A stretch of 64,000 nt of DNA from Chitinivorax sp. PXF-14. Lineage in GTDB: Bacteria > Pseudomonadota > Gammaproteobacteria > Burkholderiales > SCOH01. The stretch spans positions 1 through 64,000 of the forward strand of contig NZ_JBFNXJ010000002.1 in assembly GCF_040812015.1 (NCBI RefSeq). The letters are read 5' to 3'. The position numbers were made by a program, and so were the translations under genes. This document shows, in pieces, positions 56,513 to 64,000 of the stretch. Below the pieces are notes generated by a model. That model ran no database searches. It worked only from the letters and a program-made list of their open reading frames with translations, and was not told where the DNA came from. How positions within the stretch are numbered: the stretch's first letter is position 1; the number at the start of each line of letters is the position of its first letter.

Positions 56513-57355
56513 TTGTCTGACCGTCTCGCGGTGCTGCCGCAGTATCTCCTTCCCAAGCAAGCCCTCACCTCGCTCGCCGGCAAGCTCGCCAGTGCACGCG
56601 CCGGCGCACTGACCACCGGCATCATCGAGCGCTTCGTCGCCCGCTACAACGTCAACATGGCCGAGGCGGCCAATCCCGACATCCGCAGCTACTCGACATT
56701 CAACGAATTCTTCACCCGCCCGCTCAAGCCCGGTGTCCGCCCGCTGGCCCGGGCTGACTTCATCTGCCCGGTGGATGGCGCGATCAGCCAGTTTGGCGCA
56801 ATCGAGCGCGACCAGATTTTCCAGGCCAAGGGCCACCAGTACTCGACCACGGCGCTGGTCGGCGGCGACGCAGCACTCGCCAGGCAATTCGAGGATGGCA
56901 GCTTTGCCACGATCTACCTGAGCCCGCGGGACTACCACCGCATCCACATGCCTTGCGACGGCCGCCTGGTACGCATGATCTATGTGCCGGGCGCGTTGTT
57001 CTCGGTCAACCCGACGACCGCGCGTGGCGTGCCGGGCCTGTTTGCCCGCAACGAGCGCGTGGTGTGCGTGTTCGAATCCGAACATGGGCCATTCGTGCTG
57101 ACGCTGGTCGGCGCCACCATCGTCGGCAGCATGGCCACGGTCTGGCACGGCGTGGTCAACCCGCCGCGCAGCGCAAAGGTGCGCGAATGGCGCTACGACG
57201 AGCAGCAGATCGTGCTGAAGCAAGGCGAAGAGATGGGCCGCTTCCTGCTTGGCTCGACGGTCGTGCTGCTATTCCCCAAGGGCAAGCTGCGCTTCAACAA
57301 GGAGTGGGAAGCCGCCCGCCCGGTGCGCCTCGGCGAGAAAATGGGTGTGAAGTAA
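56513..57355 (+). CDS. psd: phosphatidylserine decarboxylase proenzyme
   Basis: 280 residues starting at TTG ([20 protein letters not shown]...), which aligns with the E. coli Psd N-terminus; the only in-frame ATG lies 267 bases earlier, within the thyA start, and is rejected. Signatures: [46 protein letters not shown] and the autocleavage site LGST (~253-256), where the Ser becomes the pyruvoyl group. Makes phosphatidylethanolamine at the inner membrane. Confidence 0.95.
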   Translation: MSDRLAVLPQYLLPKQALTSLAGKLASARAGALTTGIIERFVARYNVNMAEAANPDIRSYSTFNEFFTRPLKPGVRPLARADFICPVDGAISQFGAIERDQIFQAKGHQYSTTALVGGDAALARQFEDGSFATIYLSPRDYHRIHMPCDGRLVRMIYVPGALFSVNPTTARGVPGLFARNERVVCVFESEHGPFVLTLVGATIVGSMATVWHGVVNPPRSAKVREWRYDEQQIVLKQGEEMGRFLLGSTVVLLFPKGKLRFNKEWEAARPVRLGEKMGVK

Positions 57356-57751
57356 GTCCTGCCGTCATCCATCTGCGATGGCCCGGTCGATGTGCAAGTC
57401 ATTCTGCAATAGCATGATTTCGTGATGGTATTTGGGGGGCTGGTGATTGAAGCCAGCCCCTCAAACCCATTCTGCCGTGTCGGCAGGAAGTCCATCAGGC
57501 ACCATCCGTGCGGCCACCCTCATCCGCGCTTGAATGGCCATTTTGCAAAGGCCCACCCTTCGCTGGCGGGCTGCATCAATCCGCCTCCCGAGCTGGCTCG
57601 ACGCCACTTCAGCCCACTCCCGATCGAGGAATAAGTTGACGTCGACGCGCAGGTTGGCAAACTGTTCAGATCGGAAATCGCACCAGCTGTATCTGTGATG
57701 GTCGCCGCATTCAGCCAAAATGGTGGTGTCGAAAGAAATGCAGGTATCCCT
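57356..57751. other. long intergenic stretch with a hairpin and a doubtful minus-strand frame
   Basis: About 395 bases. A hairpin GGGGCTGG / CCAGCCCC at 57436-57460 may end psd transcription, though no T-run follows. On the minus strand an open frame covers 57461-57718 and continues upstream without an ATG; its residues (NLFLDREWAEVASSQLGRRIDAARQRRVGLCKMA) look protein-like, so it may be a decayed gene. No FNR box was found before the norE-like gene. Confidence 0.45.
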
Positions 57752-58375
57752 ATGACCACGTTGGCAATTTCAGGCCTCGAGCCGCTGCAGCCGCAAGAGC
57801 CGCTGGAGCATGTGCAGAACAATCGACGGGTGCCTGGCAACAACGGCATCTGGGTCGGCATTACCTGCGAATTTGTCGAGTTTCTGGTTCTCTTCACCGT
57901 GTATTTCGTTGCCCGGGCCCATTTCCCACAGGCATTTGAGCAAGGGGGCGAGAAACTGTCCCGGCTGTCGGGGACGGTTATTACCGCACTGATGGTGACC
58001 AGCAGCTTTTTCATAGCCTGCTCGGTTGCAACGATGCGTGCAGGCAAGCGCCGGGCCTCGATTGGCTGGCTGCTTGCAGGCTTGGTGATGGCGCTTGGCT
58101 ATCCACTCACCAAATATCTCGAGTTCCAGTGGAACATGGCGCATGGCGTTACTGGCGATGCGGGCATATTCTTCACCGTCTACTACTACCTGACCCTGAG
58201 CCATCTGGTTCATGCCACCTGGGGCATCCTCGGCATACTGTGGGTATTGGCCCGGCACCTGGCTGGCGGCTATTCAGCCGATGATCACGGCGGCCTGGAA
58301 GCGTTGGCGAGCTACTGGCACGCCACGGACATCATCTGGCTGGTTCTCTTCTCGTTCTTCTACGTACTGGTGTAA
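57752..58375 (+). CDS. norE: cytochrome c oxidase subunit III family protein, NorE-like
   Basis: 207 residues, five hydrophobic helices. GNNGIWVGITCEFVEFLVLFTVYFVARA matches the start of NorE-type subunit III homologues, and the later YYYLTLSHLVHATWGILGI and YWHATDIIWLVLFSFFYVLV are standard subunit III segments. In denitrifiers NorE/NorF help nitric oxide reductase function but are not catalytic. Followed after 2 bases by the NorF-like gene; no norCB in the window. Confidence 0.82.
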   Translation: MTTLAISGLEPLQPQEPLEHVQNNRRVPGNNGIWVGITCEFVEFLVLFTVYFVARAHFPQAFEQGGEKLSRLSGTVITALMVTSSFFIACSVATMRAGKRRASIGWLLAGLVMALGYPLTKYLEFQWNMAHGVTGDAGIFFTVYYYLTLSHLVHATWGILGILWVLARHLAGGYSADDHGGLEALASYWHATDIIWLVLFSFFYVLV

Positions 58376-58377
58376 CC

Positions 58378-58686
58378 ATGAATACTACCGAGAAAACGCT
58401 GTCGACCAGTCTGGCACCACTCACCTACGCCTGGCTGGGGCTGCTCGTCCTGACCATCACCAGCCTGTACCTCGGCCAATGGTTTCATGGCACGCCGTGG
58501 CTGCAGCTACTGGTTGCCGCCATTATCTGGGTCAAGGGCATGCTGGTTGCCCGGCGCTTCATCGAGGTTGAAGTCACCCACCCCTTCATTCGTCGCGTGG
58601 TGTATGTATTTGTCTCGGTGACGCCGCTGGCGCTGGCCATGACAGCTTATTTCGGTACGCAACTGGCGCATTGGGCATCACGATAG
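58378..58686 (+). CDS. norF: NorF-like / cytochrome oxidase subunit IV-like membrane protein
   Basis: 102 residues with three hydrophobic helices (TYAWLGLLVLTITSLYLGQW, QLLVAAIIWVKGMLVARRFIEVEV, VVYVFVSVTPLALAMTAYFG). The IIWVKGMLVARRFIEVE motif is typical of the subunit IV/NorF group. Paired with the NorE-like gene. Its 3' end overlaps the end of the MocR gene by 9 bases, tail to tail. Confidence 0.78.
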   Translation: MNTTEKTLSTSLAPLTYAWLGLLVLTITSLYLGQWFHGTPWLQLLVAAIIWVKGMLVARRFIEVEVTHPFIRRVVYVFVSVTPLALAMTAYFGTQLAHWASR

Positions 58687-60093
58687 CTGCTGGGCGATCA
58701 GCGCTCCCAGCGTCGCCATTGCCGACATCAGGCGTTCCGAGCCCGGATGTCCGAAATTGAGGCGCAGGTAGTGGCTGAACTCCCGTTTGGCCGAGAAAAT
58801 GGGGCCAGGTGCAATGCTGATGCCGTGCGTCAAAGCCTGTTGATGCAACAACAGGGTATCGACCCTGGCGGCCAGCTCCAGCCAGAGGAAATAGCCCCCC
58901 TTGGGACGTGCCAGCTTGGTTCCAGCCGGGAAATGGCGCTCGACGGCCTGCGCCAGCACTACCTCCTGCATGGCCAGCGTTTGCCGTAGATGCCGCAGAT
59001 GATTATCGAATCCCCCCTGCTTGAGGTAATCGGCAACGGCGATCTGCACCGGGATGGTCGTGGCCAGGCTCAAGGAGAGCTTCTGGCGCTGGATCTGGCG
59101 CGCGTAGCGGCCAGCTGCCACCCACCCGATGCGATAGCCGGGAGCCAGGCATTTCGAGAACGACGAAACGTGCATCACCAGGCCGGTGCTATCTTCGGCC
59201 TTGCTGCATAGCGGCGCGTGCGGCCCGAAATAGAGCTCGGCGTACACATCGTCCTCGATGAGCGGCACGTCGTGTTGCCTCAGCAACGCCAGCAGCGCCT
59301 TCTTGCTTTCATCCGGCACGCGGCTGCCTGTCGGGTTCGCAAAGTTGAGCATGAATAGGCATGCCTTGATGGGGTGATGCCTGAGGGCATCCGCCAGGGC
59401 AGCCAGGTTGACCCCGTCACGGGGATGCGAAGGAATTTCGATGACCTTGAGGCCCAGGCGTTCGCTGGCCTGCAATCCGGCATAGAAGGTCGGCGATTCG
59501 ATGGCTATCAGATCGCCGGGCTGGGTGACGGCTTGAAGGCATAGATTCAGCCCCTCCATCGCCCCGGAGGTAATGATGATCTCCTGCGGCGACACCGTTG
59601 CCCCCTGCGCCAGGTAGCGCAAGGCCAGTTGCCGGCGCAGCTCCTCGTTTCCAGGCGGCAGGTCGGTCAACGTTGCCTGCGGGTCGAACTTGCGGGCCGC
59701 GCTGGCGAGAAAGCGCCCAAGCTTGTCGAGCGGATAGCGATAGGGGCTGGGGAAGCTGGAGCCGAGCGGCACGACTGCGGGGTCGCGGGCACTCTCCAGT
59801 ATCTGGAAGATGAAGTCGCTGACCTGGAGTTGCGTGGAGCCACCGACAGGGTGCGTCATCTCGGGCTCGGGCAGGCCCCGGCCCAAACGGGCGCGGACGA
59901 AATAGCCCGATTTGGGGCGCGCTTCGATCAGCCCGCGGCTCTCCAGCAGGTAGTAGGCTTGCGTCACCGTGACGGGGCTGACATCGTGGATACGGCAGGC
60001 ATGCCGGACAGAAGGCAGTCGCTCCCCCGGACGAAGCACGCCGTTGAGGATGAGGTTTTCTGTCTGCTCTGCGAGCTCTTGGTAGCGACTCAT
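58678..60093 (-). CDS. MocR-type regulator (GntR DNA-binding + aminotransferase-like)
   Basis: 471 residues. Residues ~1-70 form a GntR winged helix (YQELAEQTENLILNGVLRPGERLPSVRHACRIHDVSPVTVTQAYYLLESRGLIEARP in continuous order), and ~90-471 a class I aminotransferase fold with the PLP lysine in SSFSKCLAPGYRIGWVAAG, NFANPTGSRVP and GGYFLWLEL. Such regulators sense PLP-bound amino compounds and usually control a neighbouring gene. Its neighbours here (norEF-like pair, secreted NlpC/P60-like protein) give no clear target. Confidence 0.93.
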   Translation of the reverse strand: MSRYQELAEQTENLILNGVLRPGERLPSVRHACRIHDVSPVTVTQAYYLLESRGLIEARPKSGYFVRARLGRGLPEPEMTHPVGGSTQLQVSDFIFQILESARDPAVVPLGSSFPSPYRYPLDKLGRFLASAARKFDPQATLTDLPPGNEELRRQLALRYLAQGATVSPQEIIITSGAMEGLNLCLQAVTQPGDLIAIESPTFYAGLQASERLGLKVIEIPSHPRDGVNLAALADALRHHPIKACLFMLNFANPTGSRVPDESKKALLALLRQHDVPLIEDDVYAELYFGPHAPLCSKAEDSTGLVMHVSSFSKCLAPGYRIGWVAAGRYARQIQRQKLSLSLATTIPVQIAVADYLKQGGFDNHLRHLRQTLAMQEVVLAQAVERHFPAGTKLARPKGGYFLWLELAARVDTLLLHQQALTHGISIAPGPIFSAKREFSHYLRLNFGHPGSERLMSAMATLGALIAQQLS

Positions 60094-60318
60094 GGCGCGA
60101 TGTTATCAGGCACTGCCGCGCCGCGCGTTAAGCAACATCAAGGGCCGAATCGAGCCAGGCACGCCGTAGGCACGGCCTGCTGAATCACACTTTCTGCATC
60201 TGCCAAGACATTCGTCGTTTCCCGATCGAAGCAGAGAGGCGATCGATCCGGTCACGCAGCAAGTCCTGCTGGATTCGCCAAGGAATCGAAAACCTACGAA
60301 AACCCGATGAATGCCACA

Positions 60319-61071
60319 TCAGTATGGCAAGGGACGGCCAATATTGATTGGCCGGTCTTTGCCGTCATGGAATTTGGGATCATTCGGACCATTGGTATAC
60401 CCCACAGGAATCCCCGCCATATCGGTGTAGATGCGATACGTGCCACGGCCAACCCCGGTCGCAATCGGCTCGCCCTTTGGCCTCCAGCGCGTATCTTCTC
60501 GCCCATGCGGGCCATCCGCCGAGTCAATGACCGTCACAAGCCATTGAATGGTGTTGTCGATCAGCGGCGGAGTGGGTTCTTTACGCGTGGGAGGCGCATC
60601 AACGATGGTGATGTGCCCAAGTGCCTCATATCCCTCACGTGTGCGGCAACCACCATTGCACCAGAACATGAATAAGTCCCCGGGTTTGGCCGCCTCGATG
60701 GTCTGTATTTTCTGGAGACCGTAGCCCTTCTGCAGTGCTTCCCAATAGCTATCCAAGCGTAGGTGTTTTTTCCACTGGGTTTTGGACTCGATTTCCTTGA
60801 CCGTCGGGTTGTTGGCCTTTTCGAGCACCGCGCTGACAAAACCAGTACACATCGTGTTGACCGAGTTTTCACTGGTAAACAGGTCACCCTTCCAGCGTAC
60901 CCCTTCCGGCCCACGAATTACGTATTTGTTGTTCTCGGGCTTGACGGTGGCGAGCAACTCGCGAGCCAGTTTAAGGTGCGCGGGGACAGGCGTTGCCGGC
61001 TGATCCTCATCCGCAGCCAATATCTGCCCTGTTGCCATAGCCATCAGCATGGCAGCCACGATACATTTCAT
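60319..61071 (-). CDS. secreted NlpC/P60-like (cysteine peptidase fold) hypothetical protein
   Basis: 250 residues from MKCIVAAMLMAMATGQILA, a signal peptide with GGGAG 8 bases upstream. A candidate catalytic Cys in NTMCTGFVSAVLEKA, the AAKPGDLFMFWC turn and the candidate His in GHITIVDA follow the order of NlpC/P60 or CHAP amidases. Two further cysteines (WCNGGCRTREG) could form a disulfide. The C-terminal third (REDTRWRPKGEPIATGVGRGTYRIYTD) is family-specific. A peptidoglycan or protein amidase is plausible, not shown. Base composition is visibly lower in GC than in neighbouring core genes. Confidence 0.65.
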   Translation of the reverse strand: MKCIVAAMLMAMATGQILAADEDQPATPVPAHLKLARELLATVKPENNKYVIRGPEGVRWKGDLFTSENSVNTMCTGFVSAVLEKANNPTVKEIESKTQWKKHLRLDSYWEALQKGYGLQKIQTIEAAKPGDLFMFWCNGGCRTREGYEALGHITIVDAPPTRKEPTPPLIDNTIQWLVTVIDSADGPHGREDTRWRPKGEPIATGVGRGTYRIYTDMAGIPVGYTNGPNDPKFHDGKDRPINIGRPLPY

Positions 61072-61198
61072 TCTGCTACTCCCAGCCATTATCTGAGTGA
61101 AAGCGTAATCGAACACAGGCCATCGCCACCGTGACAGCAAGCTAAGCGCACGCTGACTGCAATCGATTTGCCCGCATAGGGTTTGAGCATGCTCAGTC

Positions 61199-61393
61199 GC
61201 CCTTCATCACGGATGCGTCTGGTCAAAAACGAGACCATTTTCGGTAGTATATCGGCCAGAGGCATCAAGCTGCCACCGAAGGGGATCATTCCTCAATCAT
61301 TGCGGCGTTGAAAAAGAACGTAAGAAAAGGCAATGGCAGGCATGTACTCCCTGCTGTCGGCCAGTAATTAGCATGTAAAGTGTGTCAATTACC
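61199..61393. repeat. direct repeat copy A (serine-recombinase 5' end plus amidotransferase start, decayed)
   Basis: About 195 bases matching 62305-62499 at roughly 70% identity by eye and nearly without gaps. On the minus strand an ATG at 61344 opens MPAIAFSYVLF and, across frame breaks, GRYTTENGLVFDQTHP. On the plus strand the right end carries GTG TGT CAA TTA, equivalent to the first codons of the amidotransferase gene beside copy B. It lies in the ~450-base gap between the NlpC/P60-like and the hydrolase genes; the rest of that gap shows no gene. Confidence 0.8.
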
Positions 61394-61520
61394 AGGTAAT
61401 AAGCAACACGAATTACATAATGGCATCTGGCATGATTAGTGACTGAAGCCAGTCGTGCCATTCCATAATATTGACAGAAGCCTCGCCCAGCCATTTTCTG
61501 TATAAATACGATTATCCAAT

Positions 61521-62285
61521 ATGCTGAAGAAACTACTGGCTATTTTTCTACTCGCAGCCTCATGTTTAGCCTCCGCAGGGGAACTGATCAGGGTGCCGAC
61601 GCGCGACGGTGTATCCACCACGCTGTTTTGGGAATCGATACCCAATGCAAAAGCCACTGTTTTGCTTTTTCCAGGTGGAGGCGGTGGTTTTGGCAAAGTG
61701 GAAGATGGGAAGGCGACCGGCAATAATTTTTTAGTTCGCTCCAACCCATATTTTCTGGCTAATGGCTTCAATGTCGCCATTTTCGGCCGCCCCAATGATT
61801 CCGCTGAGCTGGAGTACGTAGACCGGACTAGCGATGCACACATGGCCGATGTACAGAAGGTGCTAGCCTTTATCAAGACTAAAGCTGATTTGCCAGTATG
61901 GGTCGTCGGTACCAGCCGAGGCACTATTTCTGCAACGGCTACCGCCATCCATGTGCAGAACGAAATTGCGGGTTTGGTGCTGACCTCCAGTGTCGTCAAC
62001 AACAAGAAGCCCGGCGCCATACCCAAACAGGAATTGGCTGACATCAGGGTGCCAGTCCTGGTGCTTCATCATACAAAAGACGCCTGCCCCCTTTGCCAAC
62101 CGCAGGAAGTTCCCAACATCCTGCGTGGCCTCAAGAATGCTCCTATCAAAAAGGAAATCATGGTTAGCGAGGGTGACAACCCAACGGGTGATCCGTGTGC
62201 GGCACTGCATTGGCACGGGTTTATCGGTATGGAAAAAGAAGCCGTCGATACCATAGGGCGCTGGATTAACAGCCCAACAAGCTGA
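61521..62285 (+). CDS. secreted alpha/beta hydrolase
   Basis: 254 residues. Signal peptide MLKKLLAIFLLAASCLASA, then an alpha/beta-hydrolase core: LLFPGGGGGFGK oxyanion region, the nucleophile elbow VVGTSRGTIS (~134-143, G-x-S-x-G), an Asp in HHTKDACPLC and a late His in HWHGFIGM. Two cysteines in DACPLC may pair. A TATAAA lies 15 bases before the ATG but no ribosome site is obvious. AT-richer than the core genes and placed exactly between the two direct repeats, so likely acquired. Confidence 0.78.
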   Translation: MLKKLLAIFLLAASCLASAGELIRVPTRDGVSTTLFWESIPNAKATVLLFPGGGGGFGKVEDGKATGNNFLVRSNPYFLANGFNVAIFGRPNDSAELEYVDRTSDAHMADVQKVLAFIKTKADLPVWVVGTSRGTISATATAIHVQNEIAGLVLTSSVVNNKKPGAIPKQELADIRVPVLVLHHTKDACPLCQPQEVPNILRGLKNAPIKKEIMVSEGDNPTGDPCAALHWHGFIGMEKEAVDTIGRWINSPTS

Positions 62286-62304
62286 AACACCCGGTTTCAA
62301 ATTC

Positions 62305-62448
62305 CCCCTCATCACGGATGAGTTTGATCAAGAACGAGATCATTTTCGATAACATACCGATAGAGGCTTCAAGCTGCCGCCAAAGGGAATCCCCCAGGAG
62401 CTGTTGCGGCGTAGAAAATCGAACGTAGGAGTACGCAATGGTTGGCAT
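62305..62448 (-). pseudogene. serine recombinase (resolvase) N-terminal fragment
   Basis: From ATG 62448 the frame reads MPTIAYSYVRFSTPQQLLGD then SLWRQLEAS, the canonical start of serine recombinases with the catalytic Ser in VRFSTP. After one frame change the next segment reads RYVIENDLVLDQTHP, also recombinase-like, then stops. The remaining >80% of the gene is missing. It is divergent from the amidotransferase gene, 36 bases away. Confidence 0.75.
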
Positions 62449-62499
62449 GCACTTCATGCCATCGGCTACCAAGGAGCAGGTAAATTGTGTCAATTATTA
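62305..62499. repeat. direct repeat copy B
   Basis: The better-preserved partner of 61199-61393. Its minus strand holds a serine-recombinase N-terminus and its right end contains the ribosome site, TTG start and first codons of the glutamine amidotransferase gene, so this copy is the ancestral junction and copy A a diverged duplicate. Confidence 0.8.
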
Positions 62500-63255
62500 G
62501 GCATGAATTGCAATGTCCCGACCGACATCTGCTTTTCATTCACCGGATTCTCGCGGCGTGGCGGGCACACCGACCATCACGGTGACGGCTGGGGTATCGC
62601 CTTCTTCGAGGGGCATGGCTGCCGCATCTTCCGCGACTACCTGCCCTCGGCCGAATCGCCGATCGCCGAGCTGGTGCAGCGCTACCCGATCAAGTCCACC
62701 AACGTCATCGCACATATCCGCAAAGCCACGCAGGGCGCGGTGAACCTGGCCAATACCCACCCCTTCCTGCGCGAGCTGTGGGGGCAATACTGGATTTTTG
62801 CCCACAACGGCAACCTCGAAGGCTTGCCCAACGACTTCGGCGACTATTACCAGCCGGTTGGCAGCACCGATAGCGAGCGTGCCTTCTGCTTGATTCTCGA
62901 GCGGCTGCGCAAGCGCTTCTCCGCACTGCCCGAACACGCCCAGCTGTGCCAGGCCCTGCGCGAGATCGCTACCGAGCTCGCCGCACTCGGCACCTTCAAC
63001 TTCATGCTGTCCAACGGCGACTGGCTGTTCGCACACTGCGCCACCCATCTGCACTACATCGTGCGCCACGCCCCGTTTGCCCAGGCGCACCTGGTCGACG
63101 ACGACGTCACGGTCGATTTCAGCGAGGTCACCACCCCCAACGACCGCGTCGCGGTGATCGCCACCCAGCCGCTGACCGACAACGAATGCTGGCACAAGAT
63201 GGCGCCCGGCGAGCTAATCTGCTTCCGCGATGGCTATCCCGAGCCGGTAGCCTGA
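62485..63255 (+). CDS. class II glutamine amidotransferase (YafJ family)
   Basis: 256 residues starting at TTG, 8 bases after AAGGAG (62471-62476). This start gives (M)CQLLGMNCNVPTD, putting the nucleophile cysteine at position 2 as the Ntn-hydrolase mechanism requires; the longer ATG frame would bury it. RGGHTDHHGDGWGIAFFEG, HIRKAT, NTHPF and FAHNGNLEG complete the glutaminase site. The partner activity is unknown for this family. It stands next to the recombinase fragment and has core-like GC content. Confidence 0.93.
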   Translation: MCQLLGMNCNVPTDICFSFTGFSRRGGHTDHHGDGWGIAFFEGHGCRIFRDYLPSAESPIAELVQRYPIKSTNVIAHIRKATQGAVNLANTHPFLRELWGQYWIFAHNGNLEGLPNDFGDYYQPVGSTDSERAFCLILERLRKRFSALPEHAQLCQALREIATELAALGTFNFMLSNGDWLFAHCATHLHYIVRHAPFAQAHLVDDDVTVDFSEVTTPNDRVAVIATQPLTDNECWHKMAPGELICFRDGYPEPVA

Positions 63256-63420
63256 CCGCCCCTGCCCCGGCACGGCGGCAATGGCCACGGGCAGCCCGCC
63301 GGGCAGGCGCAGCGCTGTGACGACACGGGCCGGGGCCCGACACCAAACTGTATGTGTATTTCCTGCCTCGGCATGGGCTAGAATTTCACGCTTCTACCCA
63401 CCCACCCTGCACATCGAGCT

Positions 63421-64000
63421 ATGTTCCAGCATGTTGACGCCTACGCAGGCGACCCGATCCTCACCCTCGTCGAAACCTTCAACAAGGACCCGCGCACCAC
63501 CAAGGTCAACCTCGGCATCGGCCTGTATTACGATGAGCAGGGCCGCATTCCCTTGCTGCCGTCGGTCAGGAAAGCCGAAACGGCACGTGCGCAGAACGCC
63601 GCGGCACGCCCCTACCAGCCGATGGAAGGCGCTGCCAACTACCGCGAGGCGGTGCAGCAACTGGTATTCGGCGCCGAGCACGAGGCGGTGAAGGCCAATC
63701 GCATCGCCAGCATCCAGACCATCGGCGGCTCCGGCGCGCTCAAGATCGGTGGCGACTTCCTCAAGCGCTACTACCCGAACAGCGAAGTCTGGGTCAGCGA
63801 TCCGACCTGGGACAACCATCGCTCGATGTTCGAGGGCGCCGGCTTCAAGGTGCACGACTACCCCTACTACGACGCCAAGACCGGCGGCGTGCGCTTCGAC
63901 GAGATGCTGGCCACGCTCAAGTCGCTGCCCGAGCACAGCATCGTGCTGCTGCACCCGTGCTGCCACAATCCCACCGGCGTCGACCTGACGCGCGCGCAGT
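63421..64000 (+). CDS. aromatic/aspartate aminotransferase, 3' end outside the window
   Basis: The first 193 residues are visible. [41 protein letters not shown] is the start of class I aminotransferases of the AspC/TyrB group; [50 protein letters not shown] and [13 protein letters not shown] follow in order. The PLP lysine lies beyond the window end. It transfers amino groups between glutamate and aromatic or C4 oxo acids; TyrB versus AspC cannot be decided from this part. Confidence 0.93.
   Translation, partial: MFQHVDAYAGDPILTLVETFNKDPRTTKVNLGIGLYYDEQGRIPLLPSVRKAETARAQNAAARPYQPMEGAANYREAVQQLVFGAEHEAVKANRIASIQTIGGSGALKIGGDFLKRYYPNSEVWVSDPTWDNHRSMFEGAGFKVHDYPYYDAKTGGVRFDEMLATLKSLPEHSIVLLHPCCHNPTGVDLTRAQ

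Noticed and set aside
56246-57355. Longer psd frame starting at an ATG next to thyA
   Set aside because: It would add 89 residues without family similarity and overlap the thyA promoter and the psd -10 element.

Overview
The window reads as chromosomal DNA from a GC-rich betaproteobacterium, most likely a Neisseriales-type organism (Chromobacteriaceae or Chitinibacteraceae-like). Reasons: a full ccoNOQP cbb3 oxidase set with ccoI/ccoS/ccoG/fixH beside fnr and hemN, a prpR-prpB-prpC-acnD-prpF-prpD methylcitrate cluster, divergent lysA/lysR, and the run ispF-ispD-dnaQ-rnhA-methyltransferase / gloB-mltD. This placement is inference from gene content; no 16S or other rRNA, no tRNA, no CRISPR array and no intact transposase was recognised.

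Layout. 1-3.1 kb: a cut-off hypothetical gene, a membrane-anchored coiled-coil protein and two tandem paralogous secreted proteins. 3.1-8.1 kb: host-attachment-like protein, a MASE1-like diguanylate cyclase, a secreted beta-lactamase-fold serine hydrolase, SodC, and a lysophospholipid-type acyltransferase. 8.3-12.0 kb: an FAH-family hydrolase / PfpI-family protein / FMN alpha-hydroxyacid oxidase gene row read leftward from a promoter whose spacer holds a perfect palindrome, with a divergent TetR gene as the obvious repressor. 12.1-16.1 kb: small conserved proteins, a chalcone-isomerase-like secreted protein, a second acyltransferase and a lipoprotein tyrosine phosphatase. 16.4-19.3 kb: kbl-lipoprotein-tdh for threonine catabolism. 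19.5-30.7 kb: the propionate (methylcitrate) cluster. PrpR faces a sigma-54 promoter, and the operon carries both AcnD+PrpF and PrpD, plus an unexpected GNAT-cupin fusion and an unknown 181-aa protein. 30.8-33.1 kb: lysA/lysR.

33.2-44.8 kb: the microaerobic respiration block. FNR boxes precede ccoI, ccoN and the fnr/hemN intergenic region, so the sensor regulator, the oxidase, its copper and haem assembly factors and anaerobic haem synthesis appear to form one local regulon. 44.8-51.9 kb: isoprenoid (ispDF), DNA replication/repair (dnaQ, rnhA), gloB, mltD, then a candidate small RNA and small conserved proteins. 51.9-57.4 kb: FimV-like protein, a PAS-GGDEF protein ending a thyA-orf-folA operon, and psd. 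57.7-60.1 kb: a norE/norF-like pair without norCB, and a MocR regulator.

60.3-62.5 kb looks like an accessory patch. It is visibly AT-richer, has a secreted NlpC/P60-like protein and a secreted alpha/beta hydrolase, and the hydrolase gene sits between two diverged direct repeats of about 195 bp. Each repeat contains the decayed 5' end of a serine recombinase and the first codons of the class II glutamine amidotransferase gene that follows. The window ends inside an aromatic/aspartate aminotransferase gene.

Start codons were chosen from Shine-Dalgarno sites and family N-termini, and several differ from the longest open frame (notably TTG starts for psd and the glutamine amidotransferase). All calls are by eye from the sequence; no database search was run.
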